Of a stretch of 64,000 bases of DNA, positions 58,680 through 64,000 are shown piece by piece; position 1 is the first letter of the stretch, and each line of letters opens with the position of its first letter. The DNA lies in assembly GCA_017429205.1 (NCBI GenBank), contig JAFRPH010000062.1, positions 131,281-195,280 of the forward strand, written 5' to 3'. Position numbers and translations under genes: made by a program. The DNA comes from Bacteroidales bacterium. GTDB lineage: Bacteria > Bacteroidota > Bacteroidia > Bacteroidales > UBA932. The notes beneath the pieces were generated by a model. The model searched no databases. It was not told where the DNA came from and worked only from the letters and a program-made list of their open reading frames with translations.

Positions 58680-58730
58680 ATGAACAGCGTACTCGTCATT
58701 GCCCTTGTTCTCATTCTCCTTGTCAAATAG
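58680..58730 (+). CDS. ilv leader peptide rich in branched-chain residues
   Basis: A 16-codon open frame reads MNSVLVIALVLILLVK and stops with TAG at 58728-58730. Eleven of 16 residues are Val, Leu or Ile. It lies between the ilv promoter and an attenuator hairpin. Its stop codon is 2 bp before the antiterminator strand at 58733. These are the hallmarks of a leader peptide whose translation measures the supply of charged Val/Leu/Ile tRNAs and controls the ilvDBNC operon behind it. Confidence 0.85.
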   Translation: MNSVLVIALVLILLVK

Positions 58731-58732
58731 AC

Positions 58733-58807
58733 GCGGACTGGAAAGGCATGACGGTATAAAGATAACTTCAACCCCTTCCAGTCCGCACTGGAAGGGGTGT
58801 TTTTTTT
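58733..58807 (+). promoter_or_regulatory. Transcription attenuator of the ilv operon (mutually exclusive hairpins)
   Basis: Strand 2 (GCGGACTGGAA, 58733-58743) pairs perfectly with strand 3 (TTCCAGTCCGC, 58776-58786) to form an antiterminator. Strand 3 also belongs to the terminator: ACCCCTTCCAGT (58771-58782) pairs perfectly over 12 bp with ACTGGAAGGGGT (58787-58798), loop CCGC, followed by eight T (58800-58807). The two structures cannot coexist. A ribosome at the leader stop codon would cover strand 2 and favour termination; one stalled earlier at Val/Leu/Ile codons would free it and favour readthrough. Confidence 0.88.
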
Positions 58808-58823
58808 GTCACATTTATGTGAC
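58808..58823. repeat. Perfect small palindrome between attenuator and ilvD
   Basis: GTCACAT (58808-58814), TT, ATGTGAC (58817-58823). It begins right at the end of the attenuator T-tract, 16 bp before the ilvD start codon. It could be a protein-binding site or a small RNA hairpin near the ribosome-binding region. Confidence 0.5.
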
Positions 58824-58839
58824 CGAGCTTAAGTAGTGT

Positions 58840-60672
58840 ATGAAACATCCATTCAGAAGCAGCGTCACCTTCGAGGGACGTCGGATGGCAGGCGCCCGGG
58901 CCCTCTGGGCCGCGGCGGGCATGAAACCGGAACAGGTGGGAAAGCCTGTGATCGCGGTGGTGAATTCCTTCACCCAGTTCGTCCCCGGCCATACGCACCT
59001 GCATGAGGCCGGCCAGCTGGTCAAGGCCGTAATCGAGCGCCTCGGCTGCTATGCCGCCGAATTCGACACCATCGCCGTGGACGACGGCATCGCCATGGGC
59101 CACGACGGGATGCTGTATTCCCTCCCTTCCCGCGAAGTCATCGCGGACAGCGTCGAGTATATGGTCAACGCCCACAAGGCCGACGCGATGGTGTGCATCA
59201 GCAACTGCGACAAGATCACGCCCGGGATGCTCATGGCCGCGATGCGGCTGAACATCCCGGCGGTTTTCGTCTCCGGCGGCCCGATGGAGGCCGGCGTCCT
59301 GGGCGACCGCAAGCTGGACCTGATCGACGCGATGGTCCAGTCGGCGGACACCTCCCTGTCCGACGCCGAAGTGGCCAAGATCGAGGCTTCTTCCTGCCCG
59401 GGCTGCGGCTGCTGCTCCGGCATGTTCACGGCCAACTCGATGAACTGCCTGACCGAGGCCATTGGCCTGGCGCTCCCCGGCAACGGGTCGGTCCTGGCCA
59501 CCCACGCGAACCGGAAGGAACTCTTCCGCAAGGCCGCGGCGCTCGTCGTGGAGAATGCCTGGAAGTATTACCGGGACGGCGATGAACGCGTCCTGCCGCG
59601 CAGCATCGCGACCCGCCCGGCGTTCCTGAACGCGATGGCGCTCGATATCGCGATGGGCGGCTCCACGAACACGGTCCTGCATCTGCTGGCCGTGGCGCAG
59701 GAAGCCGGCGTGGATTTCACGATGGCCGACATCGACGCCCTCTCCCGAAAAGTCCCCTGCATCTGCAAGGTGGCCCCCAATACCGCTAAATATCACGTCC
59801 AGGATGTGAACCGCGCCGGCGGCGTCATCTCCATCCTCCGCGAACTGGCCGTCGCCGGTCTTGTCGACACCACCCTTTACCGGGTGGATGGAACCTCCCT
59901 TTCGGAGACGATGGACCGCTACGCCATCCTGTCGGAGCATGTGACGGAGGAAGCCCTGCGGCTGTACCGCAGCGCCCCCGCAGGACGGTTCTCGACCCGG
60001 CTGGGTTCCCAGGAGACCTATTACCAGGAACTGGACACCGACCGGGAGAACGGTTGCATCCGGTCCGTCGCCCACGCCTACACGAAGGACGGCGGACTGG
60101 CGGTGCTCCGGGGGAACATCGCGGCCGACGGCTGCGTCGTGAAGACGGCCGGCGTGGACGCTTCCATCTGGAAGTTCACCGGCCCGGCGAAGGTCTTCGA
60201 CTCCCAGGAAGCGGCCTGTGACGGCATCCTGGGCGGGAAAGTGAAGAGCGGCGACGTCGTCGTCATCACCTACGAAGGCCCCCGCGGCGGTCCCGGTATG
60301 CAGGAGATGCTGTACCCGACCTCGTACCTGAAGTCGGTCCACCTGGGCAAGGAATGCGCCCTCCTGACCGACGGCCGTTTCAGCGGCGGCACGTCCGGCC
60401 TGTCCATCGGCCACATCTCGCCCGAGGCGGCGGCCGGCGGCGCCATCGGCCTGGTGCGCGACGGCGACCGCATCGAAATCGACATCCCCGCCCGCTCCAT
60501 CCGCGTCCTTTTGACCGACGAGGAGCTGGAGAGCCGGAGGCAGGAGGAACTCGCCCGCGGCGACAAGGCCTTTACGCCGCCGTTCCGTGTGCGCGAGGTC
60601 TCCAAGAGCCTGAAGGTGTACGCCCGGATGGTCAGCTCCGCGGACAAGGGAGCAGTCAGGGTCATTGATTGA
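58840..60672 (+). CDS. ilvD: Dihydroxy-acid dehydratase
   Basis: The 610-residue protein has the Fe-S cysteines and substrate motifs of Ilv[61 protein letters not shown] and the C-terminal [20 protein letters not shown]. It converts 2,3-dihydroxy-3-methylvalerate and -isovalerate into the 2-keto acids for Ile and Val. It is the first structural gene behind the attenuator. Length agrees with the ~616-residue E. coli enzyme. Confidence 0.95.
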   Translation: MKHPFRSSVTFEGRRMAGARALWAAAGMKPEQVGKPVIAVVNSFTQFVPGHTHLHEAGQLVKAVIERLGCYAAEFDTIAVDDGIAMGHDGMLYSLPSREVIADSVEYMVNAHKADAMVCISNCDKITPGMLMAAMRLNIPAVFVSGGPMEAGVLGDRKLDLIDAMVQSADTSLSDAEVAKIEASSCPGCGCCSGMFTANSMNCLTEAIGLALPGNGSVLATHANRKELFRKAAALVVENAWKYYRDGDERVLPRSIATRPAFLNAMALDIAMGGSTNTVLHLLAVAQEAGVDFTMADIDALSRKVPCICKVAPNTAKYHVQDVNRAGGVISILRELAVAGLVDTTLYRVDGTSLSETMDRYAILSEHVTEEALRLYRSAPAGRFSTRLGSQETYYQELDTDRENGCIRSVAHAYTKDGGLAVLRGNIAADGCVVKTAGVDASIWKFTGPAKVFDSQEAACDGILGGKVKSGDVVVITYEGPRGGPGMQEMLYPTSYLKSVHLGKECALLTDGRFSGGTSGLSIGHISPEAAAGGAIGLVRDGDRIEIDIPARSIRVLLTDEELESRRQEELARGDKAFTPPFRVREVSKSLKVYARMVSSADKGAVRVID

Positions 60673-60692
60673 ACGAACGATAACAAATAGAT

Positions 60693-62396
60693 ATGATTAC
60701 AGGTTCGGAAGCCTTGTGGCAGTCCCTCATCGAAGAGGGCGTGGATACCGTCTTCGGGTATCCGGGCGGGCAGATCATGCCCGTGTACGACAGCCTGTGC
60801 AGCTATCGGGACCGCGTCCGCCATATCCTGGTGCGGCACGAGCAGGGAGCCATCCACGCGGCGCAAGGCTTTGCCCGCGTGAAGGGCGATCCCGGCGTGG
60901 TGATCGTCACCTCCGGTCCCGGCGCGACCAATGTCATCACCGGCGTCCACGACGCGATGACGGACTCCACCCCGGTGGTGGTCATCACAGGGCAGGTTTC
61001 GTCCGCCGCCCTGGGCACGGACGCCTTCCAGGAGGCCGACGTCATCGGCCTCACCGGCCCCATCAGCAAGTGGAACTACCAGATCCGCTCGGCGGACGAG
61101 GTGGCGTGGGCCGTGGCCCGGGCTTTCTACATCGCCCGGAGCGGCCGTCCCGGCCCCGTGGTCCTGGACTTCACCAAGGACGCGCAGGTGGGCCTGACGG
61201 ACTTCAAGTACGAGAAATGCAATTTCATCCGGAGCTACGTCCCCGACCCGAAGGTCTCGGAAGTCTCCCTGAACAAGGCGGTCGCCCTCCTGAACGAGGC
61301 GGAGCGCCCCTTCGTCGTGTTCGGCCAGGGCGTCGTCCTGGGCCACGCCGAGGAGGAGCTCAAGGAATTCCTCCTCAAAGGGGACATCCCGGCGGGCTCC
61401 ACGCTCCTGGGCCTCAGCGCCCTGCCTTCCGACTTCCCGCTCTACCGCGGGATGATCGGGATGCACGGCAACGTGGCCCCGAACATCCTGACGAACACCT
61501 GTGACGTGCTGGTGGCCGTCGGCATGCGGTTCGACGACCGCGTGACCGGCACGGTCTCCACCTACGCCCGCCAGGCGAAGGTCATCCACATCGACATCGA
61601 CACCTCCGAGATCGGGAAGATCATTCCCGTCGAGGTGGGTCTCCGCGGCGACGCCAAGAAGGTCCTCAAGGTCCTGACGGAGCGGATGAAGGCGCGCAAG
61701 CACCCCGAGTGGAACGCGAGCGTCGAGCGTTGCGACGCCGTGGAGAAGGAAAAGGTCATCGACCCGGAAGTGCACCCCGGCTCCGGCATGCTCCGGATGG
61801 GCGAGGTGGTGGACCGCGTGGTCCGCGCTTCCGAGGAGAAGGCGGTCGTGGTGACGGACGTGGGCCAGAACCAGATGATGGGCGCCCGCTACTCCCGCTT
61901 CACGCGCTCCCGCAGCTTCATCTCCTCCGGCGGCCTGGGCACGATGGGCTTCGGCCTGCCCGCCGCCATCGGCGCCAAGGTGGCCGACCCGGGACGCCCA
62001 GTGTGCTGCTTCGTCGGCGACGGCGGCATCCAGATGACGATGCAGGAGTTCGGCACCATCATGCAAGAGCAGGTGGGCGTGAAGATCGTCCTCCTGAACA
62101 ACAACTGGCTGGGCAACGTCCGCCAGTGGCAGGAACTGTTCTTCGGCTGCCGCTATTCGGAGACCCGGATGCTCAATCCGGACTACGCGATGATCGCCCG
62201 CGCCTACGGCATTCCCTGCGTCACCGTGGAGAAGCGCGAGGAACTGGATGCGGCCCTGGAGGCGATGTTCGTCGACGACAAGCCTTTCCTGCTGGACGTC
62301 CACGTCCTGGAGGAGGGGATGGTGATGCCGATGGTGCCCCCCGGCAAGGGCATCCACCAGATTATGATCACGGAAAACGAATGGTACAATGGATAG
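60693..62396 (+). CDS. ilvB: Acetolactate synthase large subunit
   Basis: The 567-residue TPP enzyme has VDTVFGYPGGQIMPVYDSLC, the catalytic Glu in RHEQGAIHAAQGFAR, SGPGATNVITGVHDAMTDST, the FAD/CoA-related central domain and the TPP motif CCFVGDGGIQMTMQEFGTIM ... NNNWLGNVRQWQELFF. It condenses pyruvate with pyruvate or 2-ketobutyrate. It overlaps the small-subunit gene by 8 bp, which supports 1:1 production. Confidence 0.95.
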   Translation: MITGSEALWQSLIEEGVDTVFGYPGGQIMPVYDSLCSYRDRVRHILVRHEQGAIHAAQGFARVKGDPGVVIVTSGPGATNVITGVHDAMTDSTPVVVITGQVSSAALGTDAFQEADVIGLTGPISKWNYQIRSADEVAWAVARAFYIARSGRPGPVVLDFTKDAQVGLTDFKYEKCNFIRSYVPDPKVSEVSLNKAVALLNEAERPFVVFGQGVVLGHAEEELKEFLLKGDIPAGSTLLGLSALPSDFPLYRGMIGMHGNVAPNILTNTCDVLVAVGMRFDDRVTGTVSTYARQAKVIHIDIDTSEIGKIIPVEVGLRGDAKKVLKVLTERMKARKHPEWNASVERCDAVEKEKVIDPEVHPGSGMLRMGEVVDRVVRASEEKAVVVTDVGQNQMMGARYSRFTRSRSFISSGGLGTMGFGLPAAIGAKVADPGRPVCCFVGDGGIQMTMQEFGTIMQEQVGVKIVLLNNNWLGNVRQWQELFFGCRYSETRMLNPDYAMIARAYGIPCVTVEKREELDAALEAMFVDDKPFLLDVHVLEEGMVMPMVPPGKGIHQIMITENEWYNG

Positions 62397-62949
62397 CGAA
62401 GTGAAAGAATACACGGTGACCATCTACACCGAGAACCAGATCGGCCTCCTGGCGCAGATCACGAACGTGTTCACGCGCCACGGCCTGAGCATCTGGAGCC
62501 TGTCCGCGGGCGCCACCTCGATGGAGGGCGTCCACAACATCACCATCGTGACCTCCGGCTCGGAGAAGAAGGTGCGCGAGAGCGTCCAGCAGATCGAGAA
62601 GCGCGTGGACGTGATCAAGGTTTTCTACTACACGGCCGACAAGATCGTCTACCGCGAGCTGTGCCTCTACAAGGTGCCCACGCCGGCCCTCCTCGAGTAC
62701 GGGGACATTGAAACCCTGCTGAACCGCTATCACGCGCGCATCGTGGAGATGAACAAGGTGTTCACGGTCATCCAGAAGACCGGCCTGTCCGACGAGACGG
62801 CCGCCCTGCACGACGACCTCAAGCCCATCGGCGTGCTGCAGTTCGTGCGCTCGGGCCGCATCGCGGTCTCCCGCGCCGAGCAGGAGCCCGTCTTCAAGTT
62901 CCTGAAGAAACGGGAAAGGGAAAGAAATCAACAATTAAACAACAGATAA
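62389..62949 (+). CDS. ilvN: Acetolactate synthase small (regulatory) subunit
   Basis: The 186-residue protein has an N-terminal ACT domain (YTVTIYTENQIGLLAQITNV FTRHGLSIWSLS) and the ACT-like second half (ELCLYKVPTPALLEYGDIET, IVEMNKVFTVIQKTG) of IlvN/IlvH. The ACT domain binds valine or another branched-chain amino acid for feedback inhibition of IlvB. The start lies within the last codons of ilvB. The product is a little longer than typical Bacteroidota IlvN at the Lys/Arg-rich end. Confidence 0.93.
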   Translation: MDSEVKEYTVTIYTENQIGLLAQITNVFTRHGLSIWSLSAGATSMEGVHNITIVTSGSEKKVRESVQQIEKRVDVIKVFYYTADKIVYRELCLYKVPTPALLEYGDIETLLNRYHARIVEMNKVFTVIQKTGLSDETAALHDDLKPIGVLQFVRSGRIAVSRAEQEPVFKFLKKRERERNQQLNNR

Positions 62950-62950
62950 A

Positions 62951-64000
62951 ATGGCAAAGATCAATTTTGGCGGTGTCGACGAGAACGTCGTGACCCGCGA
63001 GGAGTTCACCCTGGAACACGCACGCGAAGTCCTGAAGGACGAAACCATCGCCGTCATCGGCTACGGCGTCCAGGGCCCCGGACAGTCCCTGAACCTGAAA
63101 GACAACGGATTCAATGTCATCGTCGGCCAGCGCAAGGGCAAGACCTATGACAAGGCCGTCGCCGACGGCTGGGTCCCGGGCGTGAACCTCTTCGAGATCG
63201 AAGAGGCCTGCGAGAAGGGCACCATCATCCAGTTCCTGGTCTCCGACGCGGCCCAGATCGCGATCTGGCCCACCGTGAAGAAGCACCTGACCGCGGGGAA
63301 GGCCCTGTATTTCTCCCACGGCTTCGGCATCACCTACAAGGAGCGCACGGGCATCGTCCCGCCCGCGGACGTGGACGTGATCATGGTGGCCCCGAAGGGC
63401 TCCGGCACCTCCCTCCGCCGCCTCTTCCTGCAGGGCCGCGGCGTGAATTCCTCCTACGCCGTCTACCAGGACGCCACCGGCCGCGCCCTCGACCGCACGC
63501 TCGCCCTGGGCATCGGCGTGGGCTCCGGCTACCTGTTCGAGACCGATTTCAAGCGCGAGGTCTATTCCGACCTCACCGGTGAGCGCGGCACCCTGATGGG
63601 CGCGATCCAGGGCATCCTGTCCGCCCAGTACGAAGTGCTCCGCGAGCACGGCCACAGCCCGTCCGAGGCCTTCAACGAGACCGTCGAGGAGCTGACCCAG
63701 TCCCTGATGCCGCTCTTCGCCGAGAAGGGCATGGACTGGATGTACGCGAACTGCTCCACCACCGCCCAGCGCGGCGCGCTGGACTGGATGGGCCCGTTCC
63801 ACGATGCCACCAAGCCCGTGTTCGAGAAGCTGTACCAGCGGGTGGCCAGCGGCGAGGAGGCCCAGGTCTCCATCGACGCGAACTCCAAGCCGGACTACCG
63901 GGAAGGTCTGGAGAAGGAACTGAAGGCGCTCCGCGAGAGTGAACTCTGGCGCACCGGCGCCGCCGTCCGTAAGCTCCGTCCCGAAGAGATCGACCGATGA
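62951..64000 (+). CDS. ilvC: Ketol-acid reductoisomerase
   Basis: The 349-residue protein has the NADPH motif VIGYGVQGPGQSLNLKDNGF with GQRKG, HGFGITYKERTGIVPPADVD, the acid residues in ETDFKREVYSDLTGERGTLM GAI and EAFNETVEELTQSLMPL. It isomerises and reduces acetolactate to dihydroxyisovalerate. The stop codon is the last three bases of the window, so the gene is complete. It starts 1 bp after ilvN. Leucine genes may follow outside the window. Confidence 0.95.
   Translation: MAKINFGGVDENVVTREEFTLEHAREVLKDETIAVIGYGVQGPGQSLNLKDNGFNVIVGQRKGKTYDKAVADGWVPGVNLFEIEEACEKGTIIQFLVSDAAQIAIWPTVKKHLTAGKALYFSHGFGITYKERTGIVPPADVDVIMVAPKGSGTSLRRLFLQGRGVNSSYAVYQDATGRALDRTLALGIGVGSGYLFETDFKREVYSDLTGERGTLMGAIQGILSAQYEVLREHGHSPSEAFNETVEELTQSLMPLFAEKGMDWMYANCSTTAQRGALDWMGPFHDATKPVFEKLYQRVASGEEAQVSIDANSKPDYREGLEKELKALRESELWRTGAAVRKLRPEEIDR

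Noticed and set aside
1..64000. tRNA or rRNA genes
   Set aside because: No cloverleaf with CCA-like ends or rRNA-like conserved stretches was recognised by eye; a tRNAscan run would settle it.

Overview
The window comes from a GC-rich member of the Bacteroidota, most likely an anaerobic, host- or gut-associated Bacteroidales. The evidence is the Bacteroidota-type promoter (TTG, about 20 bp, then TAnnTTTG) upstream of many genes, surface lipoproteins of BspA-LRR, fimbrillin-like and BACON type, a dipeptidyl peptidase IV, an anaerobic glycerol-3-phosphate dehydrogenase and an NfnAB transhydrogenase. No rRNA, tRNA or CRISPR array was seen. The core metabolic genes are GC-rich. The surface-protein block (1-8.4 kb), a 1505-residue ATPase gene (14.9-19.4 kb) and the transposase/repeat block (37.0-39.5 kb) are visibly richer in A+T and look accessory.

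Layout. 1-8.4 kb: the 3' end of a probable REP-associated (RAYT-like) transposase, then two loci that each pair a tiny peptide gene with a large surface lipoprotein; the second lipoprotein gene is broken by a stop and a frameshift. 8.6-14.6 kb: a nucleotide-sugar operon (UDP-uronate 4-epimerase, galacturonokinase-like GHMP kinase, nucleotidyltransferase carrying an in-frame palindromic insertion, UDP-glucose dehydrogenase, mutarotase) and a secreted esterase. 14.9-20.7 kb: a sacsin/NO VEIN-like ATPase with a nuclease-like C-terminus (candidate defence gene) and a catalytically degenerate aspartokinase homologue. 20.8-24.2 kb: a GDP-L-fucose operon whose GDP-mannose dehydratase carries an N-terminal XRE helix-turn-helix and whose second gene fuses a nucleotidyltransferase to a GHMP-kinase-like domain. 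24.2-36.9 kb: a heterodimeric ABC exporter, a DUF4954-like protein, a ROK regulator, a HAMP sensor coupled to TrkH, a RecD-like helicase and DPP-IV.

37.0-39.5 kb: a RAYT-type HUH transposase with three ~109-bp hairpin repeats, a 234-bp foldback sequence, and a small membrane protein/XRE regulator pair. 39.6-45.1 kb (minus): a tightly overlapping operon queC-queD-queE-glpA-glpB-glpC. 45.2-52.9 kb: nfnAB, an Lrp regulator divergent from metY-metX, a plug-only TonB-receptor-like protein and a Fur protein. 52.8-58.6 kb: tcdA, a lipase, a pseudouridine synthase, a cytosolic LRR protein and others. 58.6-64 kb: ilvD-ilvB-ilvN-ilvC preceded by a textbook transcription attenuator with a 16-residue leader peptide rich in Val, Leu and Ile.

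Most notable: the ilv leader-peptide attenuator, the RAYT with its hairpin repeats, the HTH-GMD fusion with a promoter-overlapping repeat, and the in-frame REPIN-like insertion in the sugar nucleotidyltransferase. Function calls rest on motif recognition by eye; no database search was run.
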